NCBI RefSeq assembly: GCF_000197735.1
Contig: NC_014550.1
Location: 2,418,001 to 2,482,000, forward strand
Source of the DNA: Glutamicibacter arilaitensis Re117
Lineage (GTDB): Bacteria > Actinomycetota > Actinomycetes > Actinomycetales > Micrococcaceae
Length of the DNA stretch: 64,000 nt
Direction of reading: 5' to 3'
Positions 16,280-24,997 of the stretch are shown here, piece by piece; positions within the stretch are counted from its first letter, which is position 1, and each line of letters starts with the position of its first letter. The notes under the pieces are model-generated. The model was not told the DNA's origin, did not search any database, and saw nothing but the letters and a program-made list of their open reading frames with translations. Made by a program: the position numbers and the translations under genes.

Positions 16280-19200
16280 GGTTCGGTGACCTGTCGTCCT
16301 TGGGCGCACAATGGGCAGATTTCCGGTAGCGTGCAGTTGCCGAGAATCCCGGCTGATCCCGAAACGTGCCGGGTGATGAATTCGCTATTTCCCATAAGTG
16401 CGGCGGCTTCGAGTATGAGCGTGCGAGCCCAGTCTTCGTCACCGATTGATGGTTGTTCACGCACCGAGGCGCTTTTGGTATTGGTCCCGACATACACCAA
16501 AGAAGCACCGGCTGGCTCATCGGGCAGCCCGGCAGTTTCCTCGTGCTCTTGCAGCGCACCGAGCTGTATGGCCGTTTGGTAGACACCCAGCTGCAGGTGC
16601 TCCAAGGTGGCCTCCTTGGTTGGGGCAGAGGATCCGGTTTTCAGGTCGACAACTCTCACCTTGCCGTTTGCGTCAGCTTCGACTCGGTCAATAATGCCGC
16701 GCAGCTGGATGTGCGAGCCATCAGCGGCGGGAACCTCGACTTGGAATGGCATTTCCCTGGCCACCAGTTCGCGGCCTTCTTGGCGCATGGTCACGCAGTA
16801 GGCCGCAAATTTCCTGAGCATGCCGTTGGCGCGGTCAAAATCCCTTTGGCCTTCCCAATTCTCCAGTTTTTCCAGTTCCGGCCAGCGTTGCTCAAGGATC
16901 CGCTCGTATTCGCTTCCGCTGGCCTCGGGGTGCTCTTCGGCAATGGAGTGGATCAGGGTGCCTAGCGACGCTGCGAAATCATGGGCGGCAGTGCCTCCGG
17001 CACTTTGCACAAACCAGTTCAGCGGCGATTTCACCAGGGTCTCGACCTTGGATGGTGAGACGCGTCGCGGCTGGTCCTCAGGGATCACCGGCTCTGTGGT
17101 GGTCACCGGGCTCAGGCCCCACCAGGAGCTTGGATGCGCGCCACGTACCGGTTGCTCAGCGTGGGCAAGGCGGCCCAGCACGTGCACGGCGTCTTGGTAG
17201 AGGCTATGCGCTTCTACGTCTGCCGGCGCAGGCACTGCCCCTAGGCTTGCCGCTTTGGCCTTTTCGGCGGTGCTGCGCAGCTCCGCCACCAAGGCTGGCA
17301 GCGAACGGATGCGTGGAACCGCGGTTGGTTCACGCCCCTCCGGGCACGGTGGTTCGACCAGGTCCAGGAAGGATGAGGGCTGGCTGTCCTCGTTATCCAC
17401 CGCAGTACAGATCAGCTGGTCTTGGGCACGGGAGACGGCATTGCTGAAGCTGCGCAATTCGTCGTTGCGGATTTGGCGTACCAGGTGCGTTGGTGTTCTG
17501 GTGGCCAGGAAATCAATGCCGTGCTCGGCGGCATCGGCCAGTGCGTTGGAACCCAGCAGTTCCCCGCGCAGTCGGAGGTTAGGCCACGAGCCTTCTTGCA
17601 GTCCGGGAATGAATACCACCGGCCATTGTTTTCCGGCGGCCGCTGCGGTGGTTAGTACCGTGACGGTTTGCCCGCCAGCGGCACGGGTGGCCAGCGAGTC
17701 CATCGGCAAATCTTGATGCAGGATGTGGTCAATGAACTGCTTGACGCTGGCGCCAGGAAGCTGGTCCACAAAACGCTCGGCGGCCTGGAAAAGCGAGAGC
17801 ACAGCGTCCAGGTCGTGGTCGGCACGGCGTGCTGCGGTACCGGTGCCCAGTGCTTCTTCACGCCAGGCTTTGGCGCGGCCCGAGGCTTCCCACATGGCCC
17901 AGAGCGCTGTTTCTGGTGTAGCAGTTCCGCTGTTTAGTTCTTCTTGCAGTGCACCGTACATGGACAGCAGCCGCTTCAGGCCAAAGCCGGGCTTGCCCAA
18001 TTTATCAGCCAGTGCCGGCTCGCGCAGGCAAGTTTCCAGCAACTCCTGGCTGGAACGGCGTCCACCGGCTTCAGCTTCCTGCTGGCGAAGCAATTGGCGG
18101 ATCCGGCGGATCTCCAAGGCCGTGCTCATCCCATAGCGGGAGAGCAACAAATTCTGCATCAGCAGCGGGTCATCGGTGAGCGAATCGCTGAACGCCAAGT
18201 CCAGCAAATCAAGCAGCGGGCGGACCGCCCCTTCATCCTTCAATGGAATTTCCGCCGGCGGCACTTGTACGCCAATTCCCTGGCCTTCAAGGAAGCGGCT
18301 GAAGGAACGCACTTGCGAACCGTTGCGCACGACGATTGCAATATCGGCGAGGCTGCGGTTCTCGTACAGGTTCAAGTGCACGATGCGTTGGGCGATGAAT
18401 CGTTCTTCCAAGGTGGAATTCTCGAAGACCAGCGCTTGGCACAGTTCATGCTCGGAGGTATTCAATGCTTCGATTGTTCGTCCGCGTAGTCCTGCGGCCA
18501 GCGGGACGCGGCTGACGATCCGTTTCCACGCTTCGGTGATTTGTGGCGACATGCGCAAGCCACCGGTGAGCTCCATGAAAGACGCTTCGGTGGTGTGCGC
18601 ATAGTTCTGTGCAAAACGATGCAGCTCATCGGTGCGCGCTCCACGGAATCCTTGGACAACGCTGTCTGGAGCGGCGAAGGCGACCATCGCACGGTCCTTG
18701 CCCAGCAATGACAGCAAGCGATGCTGAGACAGGGTGGCTTCTTGCAGGTCATCGACGAGGATCAAAGCCATGCGGTCTTGTTCTTCATGCAGGAATCCTT
18801 GATTCTCTTCAAGGATCTGCGCCGCACGGGTAATCAGGCCAGCCGGGTCGAAGGCTTCGGCGCTGCCCAGGTCCAGCAGGTCTCGGTACTCCTGGTAGAA
18901 CAGTGCAGCGGCATGCCATTCGGGACGCTTGGCTTGTTGTCCCAGGTCTGCAATATCCGCTGGTTCCAGGCCGAGCTCTGAAACACGATCAAAGAACTCT
19001 CGAATTTCCTTGCGGAATCCTCGTGTCTCAACGGCCAGTTCCAGTTCGGTGGGCCACTGCGGTCCTTCGGTGAGGCCAGCGGAATGGCCCTCTAGGAGAT
19101 GGCCGATCAGGGTGTCTTGCTCCGGGCCAGAGAGCAAACGCGGTGCACGTTCAAGCTGGGGCAAGAGACCCTCAACGCGGGCACGGCGAATCAGGTCGAA

Positions 19201-19488
19201 GGCATATGAGGACCAGGTGCGCACCACAGGTTCGGTAAAAGTGCGTTGCGCCCGGCGGCTGAGTTCGTCGCGAATCGAGGCGGCGGTCAGTCGGGTTGGA
19301 CCGATAATGAGCAAGGACTGCGGGTCAAGCCCGGCGTCGAGATGTGCCACTGCGGTGTCGATGAGCAGGTGGGTCTTTCCTGTGCCCGGGGCACCGGTGA
19401 CAAGGACGGGACTTTTAACAGAGCGCAGTTGGCCAAGAACCTCCGCAGTCTGTGCGGTGGGCTGGCTTCGGGTCTCTTCCATACTCAT
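16276..19488 (-). CDS. adnA: AdnA: helicase-like/nuclease subunit of the AdnAB motor
   Basis: The 1070-residue partner of AdnB has Walker A GAPGTGKT at 32-39, but a degenerate Walker B (ILVDDLQEAT) and motif III (APDSVVQGFRGA), as expected for the auxiliary motor. The C-terminal nuclease carries LRGIIDRVEAD, VVDLKTG and QLGVYQ, so its active site looks intact. The cysteines that form an iron-sulfur staple in related nucleases are incomplete: the first position reads KSPLNWF with Ser, and the C-terminus has NCTLPEICPLC in altered spacing. ATG 19488 overlaps the upstream gene stop by four bases. An adnA-adnB order downstream of an alkyltransferase-like gene parallels the Rv3204-Rv3201c neighbourhood. 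Confidence 0.9.
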   Translation of the reverse strand: MSMEETRSQPTAQTAEVLGQLRSVKSPVLVTGAPGTGKTHLLIDTAVAHLDAGLDPQSLLIIGPTRLTAASIRDELSRRAQRTFTEPVVRTWSSYAFDLIRRARVEGLLPQLERAPRLLSGPEQDTLIGHLLEGHSAGLTEGPQWPTELELAVETRGFRKEIREFFDRVSELGLEPADIADLGQQAKRPEWHAAALFYQEYRDLLDLGSAEAFDPAGLITRAAQILEENQGFLHEEQDRMALILVDDLQEATLSQHRLLSLLGKDRAMVAFAAPDSVVQGFRGARTDELHRFAQNYAHTTEASFMELTGGLRMSPQITEAWKRIVSRVPLAAGLRGRTIEALNTSEHELCQALVFENSTLEERFIAQRIVHLNLYENRSLADIAIVVRNGSQVRSFSRFLEGQGIGVQVPPAEIPLKDEGAVRPLLDLLDLAFSDSLTDDPLLMQNLLLSRYGMSTALEIRRIRQLLRQQEAEAGGRRSSQELLETCLREPALADKLGKPGFGLKRLLSMYGALQEELNSGTATPETALWAMWEASGRAKAWREEALGTGTAARRADHDLDAVLSLFQAAERFVDQLPGASVKQFIDHILHQDLPMDSLATRAAGGQTVTVLTTAAAAGKQWPVVFIPGLQEGSWPNLRLRGELLGSNALADAAEHGIDFLATRTPTHLVRQIRNDELRSFSNAVSRAQDQLICTAVDNEDSQPSSFLDLVEPPCPEGREPTAVPRIRSLPALVAELRSTAEKAKAASLGAVPAPADVEAHSLYQDAVHVLGRLAHAEQPVRGAHPSSWWGLSPVTTTEPVIPEDQPRRVSPSKVETLVKSPLNWFVQSAGGTAAHDFAASLGTLIHSIAEEHPEASGSEYERILEQRWPELEKLENWEGQRDFDRANGMLRKFAAYCVTMRQEGRELVAREMPFQVEVPAADGSHIQLRGIIDRVEADANGKVRVVDLKTGSSAPTKEATLEHLQLGVYQTAIQLGALQEHEETAGLPDEPAGASLVYVGTNTKSASVREQPSIGDEDWARTLILEAAALMGNSEFITRHVSGSAGILGNCTLPEICPLCAQGRQVTEP

Positions 19489-19874
19489 AGTTGATCATCC
19501 ATCTCGGACATTTTGGGGTTGCCCAACGCCGTACGCAGCGCATCAATTTCTTCCCACGCCTGATTGCTGGGATTCCAGCGGGATTTGTTGATGTTCACGT
19601 GCCGGCCCGGAGCAGCCAGCCCTTCTTCATCCCAGTGCCGTTGCGCAGTTTCGGCCAGCGCTTCGGTCAGCGATCCATTCGAGCGAATGATCCGCCACCA
19701 CGGTGTGCCTGCTGGCGCGCTTGCCATCGCTTTTCCTGCCTGCCGAGCTCCCCCGCTTCCCAGAAGTTCGGCCACGTCCTTGTAGCTCAGGACCGCACCT
19801 GCCGGCACCAAGGCAGCAAGTTGGTGCACTGCTTGGGAATAGTCCAGTGGCGGTGGGGGCAAGTGAGCTGTCAT
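19485..19874 (-). CDS. Alkyltransferase-like protein (MGMT family, Trp in place of Cys)
   Basis: The 129-residue protein has an MGMT C-terminal-like domain: VPAGAVLSYKDVAELLG, then ARQAGKAMAS and TPWWRIIRSNGSL. The alkyl-acceptor motif PCHR is replaced by PWWR, the hallmark of ATL proteins, which bind O6-alkylguanine and flag it for nucleotide-excision repair without transferring the alkyl group. ATG 19874 gives a family-length protein; the open frame upstream to 20078 is not supported and would cross the divergent exonuclease promoter. Its stop overlaps the adnA start, forming an atl-adnA-adnB operon. Confidence 0.87.
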   Translation of the reverse strand: MTAHLPPPPLDYSQAVHQLAALVPAGAVLSYKDVAELLGSGGARQAGKAMASAPAGTPWWRIIRSNGSLTEALAETAQRHWDEEGLAAPGRHVNINKSRWNPSNQAWEEIDALRTALGNPKMSEMDDQL

Positions 19875-19949
19875 GGTTCTATTCTGCCAATTAGCTTGCA
19901 GTACTCCACAACACGCAATTCGAACAGCTGTCCTGTCCGGCCTTGGCTG

Positions 19950-19955
19950 TAGCGT
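19950..19955 (+). promoter_or_regulatory. -10 box of a likely leaderless transcript (exonuclease gene)
   Basis: TAGCGT lies seven bases before the ATG at 19963, with no Shine-Dalgarno sequence between. Confidence 0.45.
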
Positions 19956-19962
19956 TATACCC

Positions 19963-20646
19963 ATGACTGAATGGCATAAGGGCCTGGCAATTGGCTTTGA
20001 CTTGGAAACCACTGGTGTTGATACCAACACTGCACGCATCGTGACGGCTTCGGTTGTCTTGTTGGATGCCGAGGGCAACGTGGTGAATAACCGCGAGTGG
20101 CTGGTGGATCCCGGGGTTGAGATCCCTGAAGCCGCAGCAGCGGTTCACGGCATCTCCACGGAGAAGGCGCGCGCCGAGGGCGCCCCGGCGAAGCAGTCCG
20201 TCGAAGAGATCTTGAACTTATTGAAGTTCGCTTCGGAACAAGCCCCAATCGTTGCCTTTAATGCGTCCTACGATTTCTCTGTGCTCTACAGCGAAGCCGT
20301 TCGATACGACCTTGAGCCATTCTTCCCCGGTAACGTGATTGATCCGTTCATCATCGATAAGCAGGTTGATCGGTTCCGCAAAGGCAAGCGCACCCTGGCC
20401 GCGGCCTGCGAATTCTATGGTGTAGTTCTAGAGAATGCACACACGTCTTTGGCTGATGCTGTTGCCTGCGTCGAGGTCGCGCGCCAGTTGGGCGAACGCT
20501 ACCCGCAGCTGCAAGTTGATCCGATGGTATTGCACGGCTGGCAGATCGGCTGGGCGAAAGAACAGGCAGAAAGTTTCCAGGCTTACCTGCGCAAGACGAA
20601 GCCTGAAGCTGTTGTTGATAGCGCATGGCCCATCACTGAGTCGTAA
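19963..20646 (+). CDS. DEDDh 3'-5' exonuclease (DnaQ/epsilon-like)
   Basis: The 227-residue protein has all exonuclease motifs: ExoI FDLETTGVD, ExoII with AFNASYDFSVL, and ExoIII HTSLADAVACVEV with the catalytic His and Asp. It resembles stand-alone epsilon-like proofreading or RNase T-type exonucleases, acting on DNA or RNA 3' ends. The in-frame extension to 19873 is rejected because it runs into the divergent gene start and would bypass the promoter. It is divergent from the repair operon, so a role in DNA repair is plausible but inferred. Confidence 0.88.
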   Translation: MTEWHKGLAIGFDLETTGVDTNTARIVTASVVLLDAEGNVVNNREWLVDPGVEIPEAAAAVHGISTEKARAEGAPAKQSVEEILNLLKFASEQAPIVAFNASYDFSVLYSEAVRYDLEPFFPGNVIDPFIIDKQVDRFRKGKRTLAAACEFYGVVLENAHTSLADAVACVEVARQLGERYPQLQVDPMVLHGWQIGWAKEQAESFQAYLRKTKPEAVVDSAWPITES

Positions 20647-20649
20647 AAA

Positions 20650-20714
20650 GTGAAATAACCAGGCCATTGTGCGTCATTTCACATAGGTCAACTATGGCTG
20701 TTGACCACTATGTG
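20650..20714. promoter_or_regulatory. Nested dyad symmetries upstream of metNIQ
   Basis: Within the 246-bp A+T-rich gap before metN there are two overlapping inverted repeats: GTGAAAT (20650-20656) with ATTTCAC (20676-20682), and CACATAG-GTCAAC (20680-20692) with GTTGAC-CA-CTATGTG (20700-20714). They could end the exonuclease transcript or be operators for the importer. I see no SAM riboswitch core in this gap. Confidence 0.35.
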
Positions 20715-20892
20715 GAAGCCATTCGTTCATTTACTGTCATAAATCAGCAAATTTTATTCGACGCACTGCCAAGTAAGCCCTTGCGCTAAGAAGTTTGAAG
20801 GTGCTTTTCCCTTAATTCGAGCGATTTTGTTCGATAGTGATTCAATGGAGGGTACTCTCTACACCCTTTGAGAATCTGAAGGAACACGCCTA

Positions 20893-21885
20893 GTGATCAC
20901 AGTTAGTGACCTGCGCAAGGTCTACCAGCAGGGCAGCAAAGATGTTGTTGCCCTTGATGGTGTCAGCCTTGAAGTCCCTACCGGGAAAATTCATGGCATC
21001 GTCGGACATTCTGGAGCGGGTAAATCCACTCTTGTCCGTTGCTTGACCTTGCTCGACCAGCCCACCTCCGGGACCGTTGCCGTAAACGGCAAGGAGCTGA
21101 CCAACGTCAGCACCGACGAATTGCGGAATGCGCGACGTCGAATCGGCATGGTGTTCCAGCACGCGAACCTCTTCGACTCGCGCACCACCGAGCAGAACGT
21201 GGCCTACCCGCTGGAACTAGTGGGCACCCCCAAGGCTGAAATTGATGCCAAGGTCGCTGAACTCCTGGAGCTTGTGGGCCTGACCAAGTTCGCCAAGGGC
21301 TACCCATCCCAGCTCTCCGGCGGCCAGCGCCAGCGCGTGGGCATCGCCCGCGCATTGGCCACTGATCCAGATGTGCTGTTGTGCGATGAGCCAACCAGCG
21401 CGTTGGATCCGAAGACCACTGACGAAATCCTGGATCTGGTCAAGAAACTGCGTGACCGGCTGAACATCACGGTGCTGATCATTACCCACGAAATGCACGT
21501 CGTAAAACAGGCCTGCGACTCTGTCTCGATGCTTGAAGCCGGCAAAATCGTGGAACACGGCGACATCGAACAGGTCATCACCAACGCCAAAGGCAGCTTG
21601 GCTTCCACCTTGCTCCCGCTTCCTGGTGACGCTCCGCGCGTCGACGGCGAAGGCCCGATCCTGGACCTGCTCTACACCGGCGACCAGGCAACCCAGCCAG
21701 TGATCTCCTCGATCTCCCGCCAGTTCAATACCGATGTCAATGTCTTGGCTGGTTCTGTTGAACAGCTTGGCGAGCAGCAGTACGCGCACTTGCGCCTGCA
21801 GCTGGCTGCTGATGCCGATTTGAATGCAATTGTGAATCACCTGAAGTCCACCGGCATCGCCGTAACCGTGAAGGGAGCCAAGTAA
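20893..21885 (+). CDS. metN: Methionine ABC transporter ATP-binding protein MetN
   Basis: The 330-residue ATPase has Walker A GHSGAGKST, Q-loop FQHANLFDS, signature LSGGQRQRVGIARAL, Walker [14 protein letters not shown] and an H-loop His (ITHEMHV). The C-terminal 90 residues form the NIL/ACT-like domain of MetN that binds methionine and mediates transinhibition. The start is GTG, with AAGGAA eight bases upstream. It is first in metN-metI-metQ (3 bp to metI), which imports D/L-methionine. Confidence 0.93.
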   Translation: MITVSDLRKVYQQGSKDVVALDGVSLEVPTGKIHGIVGHSGAGKSTLVRCLTLLDQPTSGTVAVNGKELTNVSTDELRNARRRIGMVFQHANLFDSRTTEQNVAYPLELVGTPKAEIDAKVAELLELVGLTKFAKGYPSQLSGGQRQRVGIARALATDPDVLLCDEPTSALDPKTTDEILDLVKKLRDRLNITVLIITHEMHVVKQACDSVSMLEAGKIVEHGDIEQVITNAKGSLASTLLPLPGDAPRVDGEGPILDLLYTGDQATQPVISSISRQFNTDVNVLAGSVEQLGEQQYAHLRLQLAADADLNAIVNHLKSTGIAVTVKGAK

Positions 21886-21888
21886 GCA

Positions 21889-22554
21889 ATGGATTTCTTC
21901 ACCCCCACCGTACTCAAGGCCATGTGGGTCGCTACCGTCGAAACTCTGCAGATGGTGGTGATCTCCGGCATCGTCACCGTAGTCATCGGGTTGTTGCTGG
22001 GTATTTTGCTCCATGTCACCGGGAAGGGCGGTCTGCGTCCCGTTCGTTGGCTGAACGCGATCCTTTCGGCCGTCATCGTGAACATCACCCGTTCCATTCC
22101 CTTCGCCATCTTGATGGTTGCTTTGATTCCCTTTGCTGGCATGCTGGTCGGCACCTCACTTGGTCCGATCGCGGCCTCCGTATCGTTGACCATCGGTACC
22201 GTTCCATTCTTCGCCCGCCTTGTTGAGACCGCGCTGCGGGACGTTTCTTCGGGGAAGGTCGATGCCGCATTAGTCATGGGCTCCACCAAGCTCCAAACCA
22301 TCCGCAAGGTTCTGGTTCCCGAAGCCATGCCAGGGATCATCGCGGCCATCACCACCACCATGGTGACGTTGATCGGCTACTCCGCCATGGCTGGCCTGGT
22401 TGGCGGTGGCGGCTTGGGCCGCATGGCCTACACCTACGGCTACGCCCGCTACAGCATGCCCATCATGCTTGCGACCATCGTCATTATCGTGATCTTGGTC
22501 CAGTTGGTCCAGATCATCGGCGATGTAATTGCCCGCAAGGTCGATCACCGCTAG
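21889..22554 (+). CDS. metI: Methionine ABC transporter permease MetI
   Basis: The 221-residue protein has five hydrophobic segments and the EAA coupling loop ALVMGSTKLQTIRKVLVPEA, followed by the family motif GYSAMAGLVGGGGLG. It forms the membrane channel of the importer. The ATG follows the metN stop by three bases, so the two are cotranslated. Confidence 0.93.
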   Translation: MDFFTPTVLKAMWVATVETLQMVVISGIVTVVIGLLLGILLHVTGKGGLRPVRWLNAILSAVIVNITRSIPFAILMVALIPFAGMLVGTSLGPIAASVSLTIGTVPFFARLVETALRDVSSGKVDAALVMGSTKLQTIRKVLVPEAMPGIIAAITTTMVTLIGYSAMAGLVGGGGLGRMAYTYGYARYSMPIMLATIVIIVILVQLVQIIGDVIARKVDHR

Positions 22555-22564
22555 CAAATAACCT

Positions 22565-22583
22565 CCACCGGTTCATCCGGTGG
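22565..22583 (+). promoter_or_regulatory. Intercistronic hairpin between metI and metQ
   Basis: CCACCGG and CCGGTGG form a 7-bp perfect G+C-rich stem with a five-base loop, without a T-run. It lies 11 bases after the metI stop and may partly end transcription or protect the metQ 5' end. Confidence 0.45.
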
Positions 22584-22659
22584 CGCCGTGGAATCGCTGA
22601 GGACACGGCAAATTCACTCGCACAGTGCCTCACGGCTCTACCTAAGGAAAGAACAAGTT

Positions 22660-23508
22660 ATGCGCAAGAAACTCGCACTCGCCATCACCGGTGTTGCCAC
22701 CGCATTCGCACTGACCGCTTGCGGCAGCAGCGAACCGACTGCAGACGCTGCAGCTACCTTGGATCCAGCGAACCCTACGGTTATCAAGGTAGGCGCCAGC
22801 CCAGTTCCACAGGCAGACATCCTGAACTTCATCGATGAGAACCTGGCTCAGGAAGCCGGCATCGACATCGACGTCGTTGAATACGATGACTACGTTCTTC
22901 CAAACACTTCGCTGGCCGACGGCTCGCTGGATGCCAACTACTTCCAGACCGAGGCCTACCTCGCCACCGAGATGAAGGAAAAGGGCTACGAGTTCGCCCA
23001 CGGCGCTGGCGTTCACGTAGAGCCAATGACTGTCTTCTCCAAGAAGTTCGACAACGCCGAGGATGTTACCGAGGGCACCACCGTGCTGCTGAACAACGAC
23101 CCGGTAAACCAGATCCGGGGCATGCGTGTTCTGGAAGAAGCCGGTCTGCTCAAGAACATCGCCGACGATGACTCGGTCCTCACGGTCGAAGGCGACAAGG
23201 AAAAGAACCCTCTGGGCCTGGTGCTCAAGGATGCCAACGCCGAGCAGGTTCCGCAGTACTACATGAGTGATGATTCCATCGGTGTGGCTGTTATCAATGG
23301 CAACTTCATCGTCCAGGCCAAGCTGAACAAGGACGAGATCCTGGCTCAGGAGTCCGGCGAAAACAACCCGAACGCCAACTTCCTGACCTGGCGCGATGGC
23401 GAAGAGACCCCAGCCATTGCCAAGCTCGAAGAGCTGCTGCACTCGGATGAGGTCCGCGATTACATCGAGAAGACCTGGAACGACGGCAGCGTCATCGCCG
23501 CTTTCTAA
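22660..23508 (+). CDS. metQ: Methionine-binding lipoprotein MetQ (NLPA family)
   Basis: The 282-residue protein has a lipoprotein signal (MRKKLALAITGVATAFALTAC, cysteine at about residue 21) and the NLPA fold (KVGASPVPQADILNF, DANYFQTEAYLA, ALLNNDPVN-like LLNNDPVNQ). It captures methionine outside the membrane for MetNI. ATG 22660 has AAGGAAAG upstream; the longer frame from 22588 would destroy the signal peptide. Confidence 0.93.
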   Translation: MRKKLALAITGVATAFALTACGSSEPTADAAATLDPANPTVIKVGASPVPQADILNFIDENLAQEAGIDIDVVEYDDYVLPNTSLADGSLDANYFQTEAYLATEMKEKGYEFAHGAGVHVEPMTVFSKKFDNAEDVTEGTTVLLNNDPVNQIRGMRVLEEAGLLKNIADDDSVLTVEGDKEKNPLGLVLKDANAEQVPQYYMSDDSIGVAVINGNFIVQAKLNKDEILAQESGENNPNANFLTWRDGEETPAIAKLEELLHSDEVRDYIEKTWNDGSVIAAF

Positions 23509-23554
23509 GTACTTCTTCCAGCAGCGGGGCACAGCCCCAACGCCAGAGCCACAG

Positions 23555-23593
23555 CTGCCCGAGTTCCAATCATGGAACTCGGGCAGTTTTCTT
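23555..23593 (+). terminator. Terminator of metNIQ
   Basis: A 14-bp perfect stem (23555-23568 with 23573-23586, four-base loop) is followed by TTTTCTT. Confidence 0.9.
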
Positions 23594-23618
23594 ACTCCTC
23601 AAGCTATCGAGGATTAAA

Positions 23619-23665
23619 CAGCCAACGCCTGGCAGGCACCACAGGTGCCTGCCAGGCGTTGGCTG
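23619..23665 (-). terminator. 22-bp perfect hairpin downstream of hemL
   Basis: Bases 23619-23640 pair perfectly with 23644-23665 around a three-base loop. On the minus strand it is followed by TGTTTAATCC, a weak T tract. It ends the heme gene cluster. Confidence 0.75.
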
Positions 23666-23684
23666 ATGCATTTGTTGCTAAGTA

Positions 23685-24992
23685 CTAGGCCTTGGCGGCC
23701 GCAGCTGCCTTCGCGGCTGCTGGAAGGGCTGCGAAGATCTTCTCCATTGCCGCATCGTCGTGGGCTGCCGAGACGAACCATGCTTCGAAGACGCTTGGTG
23801 GCAGGTAGATTCCCGACTCCAGCATCGAGTGGAAGAACGGCGCGTAGCGGAAGGCTTCCTGCCCCTGCGCGTCAGCGTAGTTGTGCACGCCCTTTTCGGA
23901 GGTGCCGAAGGCTACCGAGAACAAGGTGCCGGCGCGCTGGATCGAGTGGTCCAGGCCTGCGGCGTTGAAGGACTCGGTGATCGCGGACTGCAACGCCTCG
24001 GACTGCTTGTTCAGGTGCGCGTATACCTCTTCGGTGGCGTGAGTCAGCTGGGCGATGCCAGCGGCCATGGCCACTGGGTTGCCCGAGAGCGTACCTGCCT
24101 GGTAGACCGGCCCCAACGGTGCCAGATAGTCCATGACCTCGGCGCGGCCGCCCAGGGCGGCGGTCGGCAGGCCGCCGCCGATGACCTTGCCGAAGGTGTA
24201 GAGGTCCGCATTCCAGCCCTCGTCCTTGCCGGTCAAGCCCCAGTAACCCGAGGAAGATGCGCGGAAGCCGGTGAGCACCTCGTCGAGGATCAGCAGTGCG
24301 CCGTGCTTGGCGGTGGTGTCCTTCAGGAACTTGTTGAAGCCATCTTCTGGCACGACAACGCCCATGTTGCACGGTGCGGATTCGGTGATGACGGCGGCAA
24401 TGTTTGCACCGTGCTCAGCGAAAGCAGCTTCAATTGCTGCCCGGTCGTTGTATGGCAGGACCAGGGTCTCGGCTGCGGTCGCAGCGGTCACGCCAGCAGA
24501 ACCTGGCAGGGCCAAGGTGGCCAGGCCCGATCCTGCGTCAGCCAGCAGGCCGTCCAGGTGTCCGTGGTAGCAGCCGGAGAACTTGATGACCAGTTCGCGG
24601 CCGGTGAAGCCACGAGCCAGGCGGACAGCGGTCATGGTCGCTTCGGTACCGGTGGAGACCATCCGCACGCGCTCTACCCCGCCCATGCGGGACTTGATCA
24701 GCGCGCCGAGCCTGGCTTCATCCGGGGTGGATGCGCCGAACGACAGGCCGCGATCCACAGCCGTGTGCACGGCAGCCTGGATCTCCGGGTGGGCATGGCC
24801 CAGCAGTGCCGGACCCCAAGAGCACACCAGATCAACATATTCCTTGCCATCGGCATCGGTCAGGTAGGCGCCCTTGGCCCCCACCATGAACGGAGGAATT
24901 CCACCGACTGAACCGAAGGCGCGCACTGGGGAATTCACGCCGCCTGGCATGACATCGCGGGCCTCGGCAAAAAGCTTTTCAGAGTTAGACAT
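23685..24992 (-). CDS. hemL: Glutamate-1-semialdehyde 2,1-aminomutase HemL
   Basis: The 435-residue class III PLP enzyme converts glutamate-1-semialdehyde to 5-aminolevulinate. The PLP lysine lies in [12 protein letters not shown], and family blocks include [10 protein letters not shown] and [17 protein letters not shown]. The C-terminus is an Ala/Lys run. It is last in the cluster, five bases after hemB. The substrate is supplied by HemA, encoded at the other end of the cluster. Confidence 0.95.
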   Translation of the reverse strand: MSNSEKLFAEARDVMPGGVNSPVRAFGSVGGIPPFMVGAKGAYLTDADGKEYVDLVCSWGPALLGHAHPEIQAAVHTAVDRGLSFGASTPDEARLGALIKSRMGGVERVRMVSTGTEATMTAVRLARGFTGRELVIKFSGCYHGHLDGLLADAGSGLATLALPGSAGVTAATAAETLVLPYNDRAAIEAAFAEHGANIAAVITESAPCNMGVVVPEDGFNKFLKDTTAKHGALLILDEVLTGFRASSSGYWGLTGKDEGWNADLYTFGKVIGGGLPTAALGGRAEVMDYLAPLGPVYQAGTLSGNPVAMAAGIAQLTHATEEVYAHLNKQSEALQSAITESFNAAGLDHSIQRAGTLFSVAFGTSEKGVHNYADAQGQEAFRYAPFFHSMLESGIYLPPSVFEAWFVSAAHDDAAMEKIFAALPAAAKAAAAAKA

Positions 24993-24997
24993 GCGTC

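Noticed and set aside
19875..20078. 68-residue extension of the alkyltransferase-like protein
   Set aside because: It overlaps the divergent exonuclease gene and exceeds the family length.
20647..20892. SAM riboswitch before metNIQ
   Set aside because: I looked for the conserved riboswitch core and found none; only dyads are present.
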